The notes beneath the pieces were generated by a model. It ran no database searches, was not told the DNA's origin, and worked only from the letters and a program-made list of their open reading frames with translations. 64,000 nucleotides of DNA from Butyricicoccus pullicaecorum. GTDB lineage: Bacteria; Bacillota; Clostridia; Oscillospirales; Butyricicoccaceae. The stretch lies in the NCBI GenBank assembly GCA_018366035.1, contig JAGZIW010000009.1, forward strand, positions 32,282 through 96,281, written 5' to 3'. A program made the position numbers and the translations under genes. Every line of letters begins with the position of its first letter. Positions within the stretch are counted from its first letter, which is position 1. Shown here in pieces: positions 1-8,407 of this stretch.

Positions 1-1
1 C

Positions 2-61
2 GTCATGGGCTTTATCCTTGCTGCAATTCAGAAGATTATGTCAAAAAAGGAGGACAAGTAA
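2..61 (+). CDS. rnfE: RnfE, C-terminal end (partial)
   Basis: Only the last 19 codons and the TAA stop are in the window; the gene begins upstream. The frame reads through a hydrophobic end (VMGFILAAIQKIM) into a charged tail (SKKEDK), as expected for the membrane subunit RnfE of the ferredoxin:NAD+ oxidoreductase. Identity rests mainly on position: the stop is directly followed by rnfA, and clostridial operons run rnfC-D-G-E-A-B. The AAGGAGG inside the last codons is the ribosome binding site of rnfA. Confidence 0.75.
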   Translation, partial: VMGFILAAIQKIMSKKEDK

Positions 62-676
62 ATGTTTAGTTTACCTGCTTCCATGGGACTGACAGATATT
101 CTGTCGCTGGCGATTGCGGCAATTCTGGTCAATAACTACATTCTGGTACAGTTCCTTGGCTGCTGTTCATTCTTCGGCGTATCCAAAAAGACCGATACCG
201 CCGTTGGTATGGGCATGGCTGTTATCTTTGTTATGGCGCTGGCATCTGCGGTTTCGTGGTGTGTGCAGTATTTCATTTTGAATCCGCTCAACCTCGGCTA
301 CATGCAGACCATTGCTTTCATTCTGGTTATCGCAACACTCGTACAGTTTGTTGAGATGTTCATGAAGAAGTTCATGCCGGCGCTGTACTCTGCGCTTGGT
401 ATCTTCCTGCCGCTGATTACGACAAACTGTGCAGTTCTGGGTGCAGCAATCACCAACATCGACAACGAATATTCCTTCATTGGTGCAGTTGTCTATGGTG
501 TTGCAGCTGGTGTCGGCTTCCTGCTGGCTATTGTCCTGTTTGCATCGATTCGTGAGCGTCTTGCAGTCACTTCAAAATGTCCGAAGTGCTTTGAGGGCTT
601 CCCGATTGCGCTTATTGCGGCTTCGCTGCTTGCGATATCCTTCATGGGCTTCTCCGGTCTTTCGATACCATGGTAA
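62..676 (+). CDS. rnfA: Rnf complex membrane subunit RnfA
   Basis: RnfA is an integral membrane subunit of the Rnf complex, which couples electron flow from reduced ferredoxin to NAD+ with export of Na+ or H+. The 204-residue product is nearly all membrane segments (about six). It carries the two family hallmarks: NNYILVQFLGCCSFFGV near residues 24-40 and LPLITTNCAVLGAA near 119-132, each with a cysteine proposed to bind a shared iron-sulfur centre in RnfA/RnfE. The usual length is about 190 residues, so it is complete. The ATG follows the rnfE stop immediately. Family assignment is secure; the coupling ion cannot be read from this subunit. Confidence 0.95.
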   Translation: MFSLPASMGLTDILSLAIAAILVNNYILVQFLGCCSFFGVSKKTDTAVGMGMAVIFVMALASAVSWCVQYFILNPLNLGYMQTIAFILVIATLVQFVEMFMKKFMPALYSALGIFLPLITTNCAVLGAAITNIDNEYSFIGAVVYGVAAGVGFLLAIVLFASIRERLAVTSKCPKCFEGFPIALIAASLLAISFMGFSGLSIPW

Positions 677-695
677 ACCAAGGAGGAAATGAAAA

Positions 696-1607
696 ATGGA
701 TATGACCAATATAATTTCCGCGGTGCTCGTGCTGTTTATCATGGGCGTCGTGTTCGCATTGCTGCTTGGCATTGCGGCAAAGGTATTCGCTGTCGAGGTA
801 GATGAGCGCGTTCCGCTGGTACGTGATTGTCTGCCGGGCGCAAACTGCGGCGGCTGTGGATACCCGGGCTGTGATGGTCTGGCGGCTGCAATTGTCGAGG
901 GCAATGCACCTGTGAACGGCTGTCCGGTTGGCGGCGCTGCCGCGGCTGCAAAGATTGCCGAGGTCATGGGCGTTGAGGCTGACAGTGCAGAACCAAAGGT
1001 TGCACATGTGCACTGTAACGGCGGCTGCAATGCGGTAGATAAGGCGAAGTATGAGGGCTTGCAGGATTGTAATGCGGCAGTGCGTGTTGCAGCGGGCCCG
1101 AAGGAATGTGCATACGGCTGCATGGGTCTGGGCTCCTGTGTAAAAGAATGTGCATTTGATGCGCTGCATATTGTAGATGGCAAGGCGCTGGTAGATCCGG
1201 AAAAGTGTGTTGCATGCGGTAAGTGTGTCGCTGCTTGTCCGAAGAAACTGATCGACCTCGTTCCGAAGTCTAAGAAGGTTCATGTAAACTGTAAGAATCT
1301 GGACAAGGGCGCGCAGGCAATGAAGGTTTGCACAAACTCCTGCATTGGCTGTATGAAGTGTGAAAAGACCTGTAAGTTTGATGCGATCCATGTTGTGAAC
1401 AACGTGGCTGTTATCGACTATGACAAGTGTAAGAACTGTAAGATGTGTTCCAAGGCTTGTCCGAAGAATGCAATCGAGCCAATTCCGACAAAGGAAGAAA
1501 AGGAAAAGTTCGATGCTATGATGAAGGCGCAGGCAGAGAAAGCAAAGGCGGCAGCACAGGCAAAGGCTGCTGAACAGGCTGCTGCGGAAGCGCCAAAGGG
1601 TGAATAA
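696..1607 (+). CDS. rnfB: Rnf complex iron-sulfur subunit RnfB
   Basis: RnfB is the ferredoxin-accepting subunit of Rnf. An N-terminal membrane anchor (residues 5-28) is followed by a [4Fe-4S] motif with C51, C54, C59 and C76 (ANCGGCGYPGC). Two ferredoxin-like domains follow; their CxxCxxCxxxC and partner cysteines between about residues 125 and 255 could hold four more [4Fe-4S] clusters. The last 45 residues are a Lys/Ala/Glu-rich tail. A GGAGG lies 19 bases after the rnfA stop. It is the last gene of the operon, as shown by a strong terminator 30 bases downstream. Soluble and membrane parts together let it pass electrons from ferredoxin into the complex. Confidence 0.95.
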   Translation: MDMTNIISAVLVLFIMGVVFALLLGIAAKVFAVEVDERVPLVRDCLPGANCGGCGYPGCDGLAAAIVEGNAPVNGCPVGGAAAAAKIAEVMGVEADSAEPKVAHVHCNGGCNAVDKAKYEGLQDCNAAVRVAAGPKECAYGCMGLGSCVKECAFDALHIVDGKALVDPEKCVACGKCVAACPKKLIDLVPKSKKVHVNCKNLDKGAQAMKVCTNSCIGCMKCEKTCKFDAIHVVNNVAVIDYDKCKNCKMCSKACPKNAIEPIPTKEEKEKFDAMMKAQAEKAKAAAQAKAAEQAAAEAPKGE

Positions 1608-1636
1608 CCTACAAATCAAAGAAAATCTGTAAAGCG

Positions 1637-1663
1637 AAAAGGGGTCCGGTCTGGACCCCTTTT
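1637..1663 (+). terminator. Rho-independent terminator of the rnf operon
   Basis: An 11-bp stem (AAAAGGGGTCC pairing with GGACCCCTTTT) with a loop of about 5 bases and its own T-run ends transcription after rnfB and before mrnC. Confidence 0.85.
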
Positions 1664-1692
1664 CTTTGAAATTTTAATGTGGAAGGGAGAGA

Positions 1693-2118
1693 ATGGATTT
1701 GCATGATTATTTGCATGTGCGCATGGAGAGCGCAGATATTGGACGGTTGTCCAGTCTGGCGCTTGCGCATGTGGGAGACTGCGTGTATGAAATGCTGACA
1801 CGTGGGCGATTGGTAAGCAGTGGCCTTACAACAGCACGCAATCTGCACAGCCATACGGTGGCATTGGTGCGTGCGTCCGCGCAGTATGAGGCGGCACAGT
1901 GTATCCTGCCGCTTTTGACAGAGGAGGAGCAGGATATTTTTCGCCGTGCACGCAATACTAAGGTGCATGGTGTGCCCAAGGCGGCATCGAAGGCGGAATA
2001 TGCCTATGCAACCGCTTTGGAAGCACTCTTTGGCTGGCTGTATCTCAAAGGCGAGTATGAGCGTATCAATGCCCTCTATGATGTGATTGTGAAAGAACAG
2101 CCGATTTCCAATAAGTAA
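1693..2118 (+). CDS. mrnC: Mini-ribonuclease III (MrnC)
   Basis: A 141-residue protein matching Mini-III, an RNase III catalytic domain without the double-stranded RNA-binding domain; in Bacillus it matures 23S rRNA. It starts in the typical way (short lead, then LSSLALAHVGDCVYE) with the catalytic Asp at residue 29. RRARNTKVHGVPKAASKAEYA and ALEALFGWLYL with its Glu complete the active-site region. In other Firmicutes the gene usually follows cysS; here it stands alone after the rnf terminator. AAGGGAG is 6 bases before the ATG. Confidence is high from length and motif order. Confidence 0.93.
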   Translation: MDLHDYLHVRMESADIGRLSSLALAHVGDCVYEMLTRGRLVSSGLTTARNLHSHTVALVRASAQYEAAQCILPLLTEEEQDIFRRARNTKVHGVPKAASKAEYAYATALEALFGWLYLKGEYERINALYDVIVKEQPISNK

Positions 2119-2173
2119 AGAGGGGCAGAGCGGTCTGCATTGTTTTGTATACCGTTCGGTCCCTCCTGCGGGG

Positions 2174-2284
2174 TTATCGGCAGTTCTGCATGGAATCGCT
2201 CTGATTCTGGAAAGAATCAGACTTCTTCTGCTCTGCCTGCTGACCCTGCTTCTTATTTGCTGCCTTTGGATTATTCTTAGCCAT
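2174..2284 (-). CDS. 36-residue Lys/Gln/Asn-rich small protein, unknown function
   Basis: A short frame beginning MAKNNPKAANKKQGQQ and ending in MQNCR. It has a strong ribosome binding site (AAAGAGGTGA, 6 bases before ATG), so it is likely a real gene. The product is hydrophilic, rich in Lys, Gln, Asn and Ser, has one Cys next to the C-terminus, and shows no membrane segment. Composition resembles small spore-associated (gamma-type SASP-like) proteins, but no family signature is recognisable. It lies convergent to mrnC and divergent from yebC. No function is proposed. Confidence 0.6.
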   Translation of the reverse strand: MAKNNPKAANKKQGQQAEQKKSDSFQNQSDSMQNCR

Positions 2285-2367
2285 TGAAAATCACCTCTTT
2301 CTGATGTGCTGTTGCTAGTATGAACGGAAAACACACAGACTATGCAATAAATTTTTATAGGCAGACC

Positions 2368-2396
2368 TTGAAACTCACGGAAATATTTGATAAAAT
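2368..2396 (+). promoter_or_regulatory. Sigma-A-type promoter of yebC
   Basis: TTGAAA at 2368-2373 and TAAAAT at 2391-2396 with a 17-bp spacer, about 45 bases before the yebC start. Confidence 0.6.
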
Positions 2397-2440
2397 CCTA
2401 AAGGATAACACGATTTATATGGAAAAGGAGAATAGATATC

Positions 2441-3184
2441 ATGTCCGGACATTCCAAGTGGCATAATATTGCCAAGCGTAAGGGCGCAAATGATGCAAAA
2501 AAAGCGAAAATTTTCACAAAAATCGGTCGTGAAATGGCAATCGCGATCAAAGAAGGCGGATCCCCGAATCCGGATATCAATGGACGTCTGCGCGATGTCA
2601 TTGCAAAAGCAAAGGCAAATAATATGCCGAATGACAACATTAAGCGCATGTTGGACAAGTATTCTGGTGCGAATGGCAATGTAGAATATGAGGCAATCAA
2701 CTATGAGGGCTATGGTGTTGGCGGTGTTGCAGTCATCGTCGAGACATTGACCGACAACCGCAACCGTACTGCCGCAGATGTGCGTCATCTGCTCGACAAG
2801 TATGGTGCGGGCATGGGTGCAACCGGCTGTGTTGGCTGGCAGTTTGACCAGAAGGGTGTTATGATTATCGAGCGCGAGGAGCTTGATGAAGATGAAACCA
2901 TGATGCTGGCACTAGATGCAGGAGCAGAGGATTTTCAGGCAGATGAGGAAACCTTTACGATTTATACCGCTCCAGCGGACTTTGGTACAGTGCGTGAGGC
3001 ACTCGAGAATAATGGAATGCACTTTGTAGAGGCTGAAGTGGAAATGGTTCCGCAGAACTATATCCGTCTGGAGTCTGTTGAGGATATGGAGAAGATGCGC
3101 AAGCTGCTTGATAACCTTGAGGACAATGATGACGTACAGTCCGTCTGGCACAACTGGGAGAATGAGGACGAATTTGAGGGCTGA
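2441..3184 (+). CDS. yebC: YebC/PmpR-family protein
   Basis: A 247-residue member of the YebC/PmpR family, known as DNA-binding regulators and, in recent work on YebC/YebC2 and human TACO1, as factors that help translate proline-rich stretches. It opens with the family signature MSGHSKWHNIAKRKGANDAKK and continues with GREM, NGRLRDVIAKAKANNMPNDNIKR and NYEGYGVGGVAVIVE, covering all three usual domains. Length is normal. GGAGA precedes the ATG at the usual distance. Monocistronic: its own promoter lies upstream and a strong hairpin follows the stop. Confidence 0.95.
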   Translation: MSGHSKWHNIAKRKGANDAKKAKIFTKIGREMAIAIKEGGSPNPDINGRLRDVIAKAKANNMPNDNIKRMLDKYSGANGNVEYEAINYEGYGVGGVAVIVETLTDNRNRTAADVRHLLDKYGAGMGATGCVGWQFDQKGVMIIEREELDEDETMMLALDAGAEDFQADEETFTIYTAPADFGTVREALENNGMHFVEAEVEMVPQNYIRLESVEDMEKMRKLLDNLEDNDDVQSVWHNWENEDEFEG

Positions 3185-3189
3185 GCCAT

Positions 3190-3221
3190 AAAAAAACGAG
3201 GGAAATTTCCCTCGTTTTTTT
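3190..3221. terminator. Bidirectional terminator between yebC and the MATE gene
   Basis: A perfect hairpin (AACGAGGGAAATTTCCCTCGTT core) flanked by A-run and T-run serves yebC on + and the MATE gene on -. It overlaps the last codons of the MATE gene. Confidence 0.9.
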
Positions 3222-4518
3222 AATTTTCCGTGTTGGGTATTTTTTTGTATGCCAGATATCGGAGAATAAGTGCAATACAAGCCATCAGGATCTGCGCCAC
3301 CGGGGTTGCGATCCAGACACCTTCGAGATTGAAAAAATGCGGCAGGATTAAGAGCGCAACTGCCATGATTACCGGCTCTCCATAGACCATAACGTAAGCA
3401 AAACGGTCGAGGTTAATGGAGTAAAAATAGGAAATGGTGACGCGCACAATGGCAATTGCCGGATATCCAATTGCAATGACACAGAGCACATGCTTGACTA
3501 TCGAAGCGGCATCTGGTGAGGAGCCAAAAATGGCAGGGAACCACGCCCGTCCAAAAACGGTCAGCAGCGCAAAGGCAATCGAAAGCCCAAGAGCAATCCG
3601 GTAGGCAAGCTTACGGATAAAGTGCAAATCTTTGATGCGGGATTCCCCGAAATAAAGGCTCATAGTTGGCTGGCTGCCGTCGCCAACACCCTGTAAAACC
3701 AGTTGGATAACGACCGCGACATAACTTGCAACTGCGTAGGCGGCAACTGCAAGCTCTCCGCCATATCGAACTGCGCCAAGATTGACAAGCATGATGACAA
3801 GATTGGGGGACATGGTCAGACCAAAGGGGGAAATGCCTGTGGTGATAATGCGTGAAACCGCCCAGCCTTGTGGAATGAACAGCTTTCGTGGGATATTATG
3901 CTCAGTGATAATCAGCATGATGAGACATAAAATCGCGGTAACACCCTGTCCCAAGATGGTTGCGAGACCAGCGCCTGCCATTCCCATGCCGCCGCTGATT
4001 AGCACGGCATCTAAAATAATGTTGGTGATAAAACCAGCCATCATGGCAAACATGGCAAACATGGAACGGTTGAGGTTACGGAATACCGGAGCAAGTCCGG
4101 TCGAAAATACCTGAAAGGCAGTGCCCAGAATAATCATGCGGATATATTCCAGTCCACAGTCATAGACCGCACCGGTAGCACCAAACAGGCGCAACAGATA
4201 GGGGTGAAGCGGCCATAAAATCAGCAGCAGTGCAATCGTTGCAAGAAACAGCATGGATATCGTCGTACCCAGAAAACGCTGGCGCTGGTCATCTTCTCCT
4301 CGCCCAAGGCTGATGGACATGTGAATGGAGCCACCCATACCAATGCCTGTGCCAACCGCTTGCAGAAGGGCGGTCATTGGATAGGCGATATTGATTCCGG
4401 CAAGTCCGCTGTCTCCGATATATTGCCCGACAAAGAAACCGTCTACGATTGCATAAATACCGGAAAAGGCGAATGCAAGTACTGCGGGCAGCATTGTGAA
4501 CAGATAAGATCGAATCAA
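3220..4518 (-). CDS. MATE-family multidrug/toxin efflux transporter
   Basis: A 432-residue protein with about 12 membrane segments in two related halves, the normal MATE size. MATE proteins export cationic drugs or metabolites against Na+ or H+. Early sequence SGIYAIVDGFFVGQYIGDSGLAGINIAYP matches the conserved first-half signature, and the second half contains the usual QLVLQGVGDGSQP repeat. The start is TTG at 4518, chosen because GGGAGG lies 7 bases upstream and no ATG is near. It has its own consensus promoter (4564-4592). Substrate unknown. A second, unrelated-context MATE gene lies at 34562. Confidence 0.9.
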   Translation of the reverse strand: MIRSYLFTMLPAVLAFAFSGIYAIVDGFFVGQYIGDSGLAGINIAYPMTALLQAVGTGIGMGGSIHMSISLGRGEDDQRQRFLGTTISMLFLATIALLLILWPLHPYLLRLFGATGAVYDCGLEYIRMIILGTAFQVFSTGLAPVFRNLNRSMFAMFAMMAGFITNIILDAVLISGGMGMAGAGLATILGQGVTAILCLIMLIITEHNIPRKLFIPQGWAVSRIITTGISPFGLTMSPNLVIMLVNLGAVRYGGELAVAAYAVASYVAVVIQLVLQGVGDGSQPTMSLYFGESRIKDLHFIRKLAYRIALGLSIAFALLTVFGRAWFPAIFGSSPDAASIVKHVLCVIAIGYPAIAIVRVTISYFYSINLDRFAYVMVYGEPVIMAVALLILPHFFNLEGVWIATPVAQILMACIALILRYLAYKKIPNTEN

Positions 4519-4563
4519 TGTTGTTCCTCCCTTTTCTTTTGATACGTTATGCCTAACCGGAAA

Positions 4564-4592
4564 ATTGTATCATGTAGGCAGATACTTGTCAA
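4564..4592 (-). promoter_or_regulatory. Sigma-A-type promoter of the MATE gene
   Basis: On the minus strand TTGACA (4587-4592) and TACAAT (4564-4569) are separated by exactly 17 bp, about 45 bases before the TTG start. Confidence 0.75.
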
Positions 4593-4642
4593 GTAATTGT
4601 ATTTTGCATCAAAAAGCAAAAATTTTGGGTGGGAAATATCAG

Positions 4643-4675
4643 AAAAAAAGGGTGCGGCGAATTGCCGCGCCCTTT
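4643..4675 (-). terminator. Terminator downstream of the lipoprotein gene
   Basis: A 12-bp G+C-rich stem (AAAGGGCGCGGC with GCCGCACCCTTT, one C-A mismatch) followed by seven T on the minus strand. It ends the transcript of the lipoprotein gene. The 160 bases between it and that gene (4676-4838) hold no gene I can support. Confidence 0.75.
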
Positions 4676-4838
4676 GGGTGCCTGAGAGGATCAGTGGTGC
4701 CTGTGGAATAGAATTCTCCAGCCATGTTTGATTTTCTGTAAGATCGATGGCAAACACCCGCATTTGTACGCTCTTTCTTAAAACAATCAACGTGATGTTA
4801 TGGGTTGCCCTGTGGCATTGCTTCAAAAGGGACGATGT

Positions 4839-5300
4839 TCAGCTGTTTGGTTCCTGATGCAGCTTGGGAATCCGAAAACTCTGCTCGCCGTTTGCTTCAT
4901 CACACACGGTTCCCGCCGGAAAGTAAAGAATGAGATTTCCTTCTTCGTCCACTTCAAACTTTGTGGTTTCATCAATGGTCACATAGTCACTCAACGGTGC
5001 ATCTTCTGCAATCGGGAAATAACGAATCTCTGGATCTTTATCCATGCGGTTGCCCATTTGCATCGTGATGGTTTCTGTCAGATAATCCACATATTCTTCC
5101 CCCAGCAGTTCTTCCAGTGTGACAGTTTTCTGCCCGTCAGGGGAAGCTTGTGCGTCTGGTGTTTTCGTTTCAGTTGTTGTTTGCTGCGATGCAGCTGCCG
5201 TGCCACCGTTATTTTCCGCAGCAGGTGTGCTGCAGGAAGCCAGCATCAGTGTGCTGAGCATCAGGGTCAAAACAGTCAACAGCAAGTTCTTTTTCATCAT
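4839..5300 (-). CDS. Secreted lipoprotein, unknown function
   Basis: A signal peptide with a lipobox (LMLASC near residue 23) predicts lipidation on the outer face of the membrane. A low-complexity linker rich in Ala, Thr, Gln and Asn follows, then a small acidic domain of about 100 residues with no family I recognise. The start MMKK at 5300 was chosen over a longer frame because AAGGAGG lies 5-8 bases upstream. It lies 90 bases downstream of the anti-sigma gene on the same strand with no terminator between, so it may be the third gene of that operon. That placement suggests, but does not show, an envelope-sensing role. Confidence 0.75.
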   Translation of the reverse strand: MMKKNLLLTVLTLMLSTLMLASCSTPAAENNGGTAAASQQTTTETKTPDAQASPDGQKTVTLEELLGEEYVDYLTETITMQMGNRMDKDPEIRYFPIAEDAPLSDYVTIDETTKFEVDEEGNLILYFPAGTVCDEANGEQSFRIPKLHQEPNS

Positions 5301-5390
5301 AAATTCCTCCTTAGTTGTCTTGCGCTGTAAGTTTTCGGTGCAATCGCATTGACCTATCAATAATCCCGTTTATATCGGAAGATTCAAATG

Positions 5391-6245
5391 TTATTTTTCC
5401 GGAATTTCGTCAGCAAGCCCGCTTTCTACGAGAAGCTTTATATCGCTGCCATATAGCGCTTCTATCGACTGCAGCGCCGCATTGGCTTCAGCTTCGGTCT
5501 CATACTGACCAATCGTAATAATATACTCACCGCTTTGAGTGCGCAGCTGTGTGGCCTCACCCTGATACCGCTCCGAAAGCAGACCCAGTTCCTCGCCGTA
5601 TGGAACTGCTTCTGAACGAAGATAGTAAACCATTTGTTCTGGCTGATACGCGGGGTCGGTATAAAAACGCACAGAAAGCGCACTCGGGTCTGCAAGTTCA
5701 GTGATTTCATACGTATAACCGCTGTTCAGCACAATGGTAAAGCCATACGCGGAATCGTCCCCGATCATGGTACGGTAGACATCTCGAACCGCTTCGGTTG
5801 CGAGCAGACTTTCTTGAATCGCCTCATAGTCGAGTGTACGGACACCATGCAGCGTCAAAACGATGCGGTTTGGTGCCAGCAGGTGTGAAACCGTATATAC
5901 GGGAGCTGTATCCAACTCGCCGCGGCTGCTTTCAAAGGACAATGTAACTGTCTCTCCGTTCGTCTCCGCTTTCGTATGTACGCCGTCTGTACGTTCTCCG
6001 CCGCCTCCTATACGCAGCATTCGCACGACACGGCCGACGATTGAAAGCTGAGACGCATAGGCGTAGATCGGTGTTATATTGGCACTCAAGAATGTGATAC
6101 AGAATACAGCGGCAATACTGACCGCCCATCGGCGCAGATATTTGCTCCGTTTTTCCCGCGCAGCTTTCTTCATGGAACTCCAGATTATCTGATCCAGATC
6201 TTCCGGAATCGGGATCTTATCATAATACTTTTTTCCCACGTTCAA
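5391..6245 (-). CDS. Putative membrane-bound anti-sigma factor
   Basis: A 284-residue protein with a short cytoplasmic N-terminus (about 45 residues), one membrane segment (AVSIAAVFCITFLSANI) and an extracellular domain of some 220 residues. This layout matches anti-sigma factors of the RsgI/DUF4179 type, and the gene overlaps the upstream sigma gene by 26 bases. Start is TTG at 6245, with AAAGGAGG 8 bases upstream inside the sigma gene, which implies translational coupling. The last 60 residues (YIITIGQYETEAEANAALQSI) resemble a SPOR-like fold, which in other proteins binds denuded peptidoglycan; this is only a pattern resemblance. Role inferred from context. Confidence 0.7.
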   Translation of the reverse strand: MNVGKKYYDKIPIPEDLDQIIWSSMKKAAREKRSKYLRRWAVSIAAVFCITFLSANITPIYAYASQLSIVGRVVRMLRIGGGGERTDGVHTKAETNGETVTLSFESSRGELDTAPVYTVSHLLAPNRIVLTLHGVRTLDYEAIQESLLATEAVRDVYRTMIGDDSAYGFTIVLNSGYTYEITELADPSALSVRFYTDPAYQPEQMVYYLRSEAVPYGEELGLLSERYQGEATQLRTQSGEYIITIGQYETEAEANAALQSIEALYGSDIKLLVESGLADEIPEK

Positions 6246-6744
6246 GGTCTGTGCCTCCTTTCTCCAAATATAGCCGCATTTTATGCAAAGCACGGTACAA
6301 TCTGGATTTTACAGTAGATTCTGGTTCCTGCAGAACCTTTGATATCTCAAGGAACGTGTATTCCTCAAAATACCGCAGCGTTACACAAATCCTGTCTTTT
6401 TCACTGAGTGCATCGAGGGCTTTGAATAGATCCATGGAATCTTCTGGAATCAATTCTTTTTCCGGAACAGCCACGACTTCCAATACCGTGTCCTCGCAGA
6501 AAATAAGCCGTGACCGCTCGCGCATTAAATCAATAGCTGCATTAAAAACAATTCGGGTAATCCATGTGTCAAGATACTCTGGCGCTTTCAAGGTATGCAG
6601 GCTTTTCAGTCCTCGGTAGGCTGCTTCTCCCACAATATCCAGCGCATCATGCTCGTTTTTCGCGTAGGAGTACGCAATCCGGTAGTATTTTTCTTTTTTA
6701 GATTGAAATACTTGTGCAAATTGCGTTTGACTTATGCCCACCAC
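6220..6744 (-). CDS. RNA polymerase sigma factor, sigma-70/ECF type
   Basis: About 174 residues with region 2 (YYRIAYSYAKNEHDALDIVGEAAYRGLKSL, then LDTWITRIVFNAAIDLMR) and region 4 (LDALSEKDRICVTLRYFEEYTFLEISKVL, then TVKSRLYRALHKMR, the helix-turn-helix). There is no region 1.1 or 3, so it is an ECF-type factor. Start GTG at 6744 was chosen because AGGGGAG lies just upstream and the family normally begins close to region 2; an ATG at 6837 would add 31 unlikely residues. It overlaps the anti-sigma gene, the common arrangement for a sigma factor and its regulator. Confidence 0.85.
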   Translation of the reverse strand: MVGISQTQFAQVFQSKKEKYYRIAYSYAKNEHDALDIVGEAAYRGLKSLHTLKAPEYLDTWITRIVFNAAIDLMRERSRLIFCEDTVLEVVAVPEKELIPEDSMDLFKALDALSEKDRICVTLRYFEEYTFLEISKVLQEPESTVKSRLYRALHKMRLYLEKGGTDLERGKKVL

Positions 6745-7237
6745 GCATCTCCCCTTTCTCTGTTCGCAGACAAATACCCACTCGGTATCGTGTCTCCTTA
6801 TATCTATTAGACGTTCTATTCTGCAAAAACGACGCACTCTGTTAAAAAAATTTGCTGCCCGACCAGAGCGGTGACGCAGAATAGGAAAAAACAGGATAGA
6901 AACAATGGAGCAGGTGGGATAGCCATACCTTAATATATTGATTGAAAAGAGTCAAATAGGGTGTGTGATACCACACCACTTCCCGCCCGAACGTATCTTC
7001 AGATACAGACCGCAGTATGCAGATTTTTCTGCAAATTACTTTCTAGTGCATTACGTTCACCTCCATGGAATTTTGTTTGTGGTTTTATATGTTCAGCATA
7101 CCATTTTTGTACAAAAAAGAAAGTAACAGCTTAAGGGAATGTGCAGTTTGCTGGATAAGGGTGCGCTGTTCAAATAGAATAGAATCTGCTATACTGGAAA
7201 CAAATCCATATTTATAAAAGATGAGAGGTGAAGGACT
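6745..7237. other. Intergenic region between the sigma gene and alaX
   Basis: About 490 bases of divergent intergenic sequence with only short frames and no convincing start with ribosome binding site. A TATACT at 7190-7195 is a plausible -10 for the alaX gene, but its -35 is poor. No tRNA, T-box or riboswitch signature was recognised. Confidence 0.5.
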
Positions 7238-8392
7238 TTGCAGGATACCTTATTTTATCGTGATGCCTATGTGCGCGCCTTTGATGCGGTTGTAGTAGAC
7301 TGTAAGCCGTCTGTGCAGGGGGCTGAGGTTGTCTTATCAGATACTGCATTTTATCCGGAGGGCGGCGGACAGTCGGGAGATACCGGAACGCTTAGTGGCG
7401 TGCGGGTATGGGATACCAAGGAAAAAGAGGGGCGTATCGTACATTTTTGTGATGCCCCGCTGCCAGTTGGGAACACTGTTCATGGTGAACTGGATTGGGA
7501 GCGCCGGTTTCGGCACATGCAGTCGCATACCGGAGAGCATATTTTTTCGGGTATTGCGCATGCGCTCTATGGCTGTGAGAATGTGGGTTTCCATATGAGT
7601 TTGGACTGTGTTACGATTGACTTCGATCGTGCCCTGACTGCCGAGCAGGTTGCTGAAATTGAGCGGCAGACAAATGCGGCGGTATTTGCCGATGTGCCGA
7701 CGGTTGTGCAGTATCCGACTCCTGAGGTCTTGCAGACCTTAGAGTATCGCAGTAAGAAGGAGTTGACGGGAACGGTGCGATTGGTGGAGGCTGGCGGTCG
7801 GGACCTGTGTGCGTGCTGTGGACTGCATGTTGCGAGAAGTGGAGAAGTCGGGTGCGTCAAAGTAGGCATACAGACTCCGCATCGCGGCGGAATCCGTATG
7901 ACGCTGCGTATCGGTTGGGACGCGCTGCACGATTATCACCAAAGGCAAAAGCAGACCACAGATATTTCCCACCTTTTATCTGCTAAGCCAGATGAAATCG
8001 TGGAGGCCGTACAGAGAATGACAGAGCAGAATGATGCCTATAAGGCGCAGGTGATTGCGCTGCATGATGAAATCTTTCGCTTACGGGCGCAGGCACTTCC
8101 CAAGGGAACCCACAAGCTGTGGCAGTTTGCCGAAGGGCTGACTCCGGTGGAAACCAGACGTTTTGCCGATGTTCTGGCAGGGCAGACAGAATGGGCAGCT
8201 GTATTCACAGATACGGGAGAAAATAATTGGCAATATGCAGTTTGCAGTCATACGCTGGACATGCGCGTTCTCTGCAAGGCGCTGAATACAACATTTCATG
8301 GACATGGCGGCGGGAAACCTGCGGTGGTGCAGGGCGCAATCCATGCGACACGTGCGCAAATTGAAGCGTTTTGTGAGGAATATATGTTGTAA
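7238..8392 (+). CDS. alaX: Alanyl-tRNA editing protein (AlaX, long form with DHHA1)
   Basis: A 384-residue relative of the editing half of alanyl-tRNA synthetase. It hydrolyses mischarged Ser- or Gly-tRNA(Ala) in trans. AFYPEGGGQSGDTG (residues 37-50) is the AlaX signature. Zinc ligands are visible as HTGEH (H97, H101) and CACCGLH (C194, H197). The C-terminal 150 residues include a helical stretch and GHGGGKPAVVQGA, the DHHA1 glycine motif that binds the tRNA. There is no aminoacylation domain. Start is TTG, preceded by GAGAGGTGAAGG. Followed after 15 bases by a DUF1653 gene, likely co-transcribed. Confidence 0.92.
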   Translation: MQDTLFYRDAYVRAFDAVVVDCKPSVQGAEVVLSDTAFYPEGGGQSGDTGTLSGVRVWDTKEKEGRIVHFCDAPLPVGNTVHGELDWERRFRHMQSHTGEHIFSGIAHALYGCENVGFHMSLDCVTIDFDRALTAEQVAEIERQTNAAVFADVPTVVQYPTPEVLQTLEYRSKKELTGTVRLVEAGGRDLCACCGLHVARSGEVGCVKVGIQTPHRGGIRMTLRIGWDALHDYHQRQKQTTDISHLLSAKPDEIVEAVQRMTEQNDAYKAQVIALHDEIFRLRAQALPKGTHKLWQFAEGLTPVETRRFADVLAGQTEWAAVFTDTGENNWQYAVCSHTLDMRVLCKALNTTFHGHGGGKPAVVQGAIHATRAQIEAFCEEYML

Positions 8393-8407
8393 GGAGGAAA
8401 CTGGCAG

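Noticed and set aside
642..1619. A 325-codon open frame on the minus strand opposite rnfB
   Set aside because: It mirrors the codon bias of rnfB (Cys- and Arg-rich, no motif, no ribosome binding site); rnfB itself is unmistakable.
4640..4838. CTCTCAGGCACC on the minus strand upstream of a hairpin resembled a glycine riboswitch before the MATE gene
   Set aside because: The 5' half of the glycine aptamer is missing, and the MATE gene has its own consensus promoter downstream of the hairpin; the hairpin is better read as the lipoprotein terminator.
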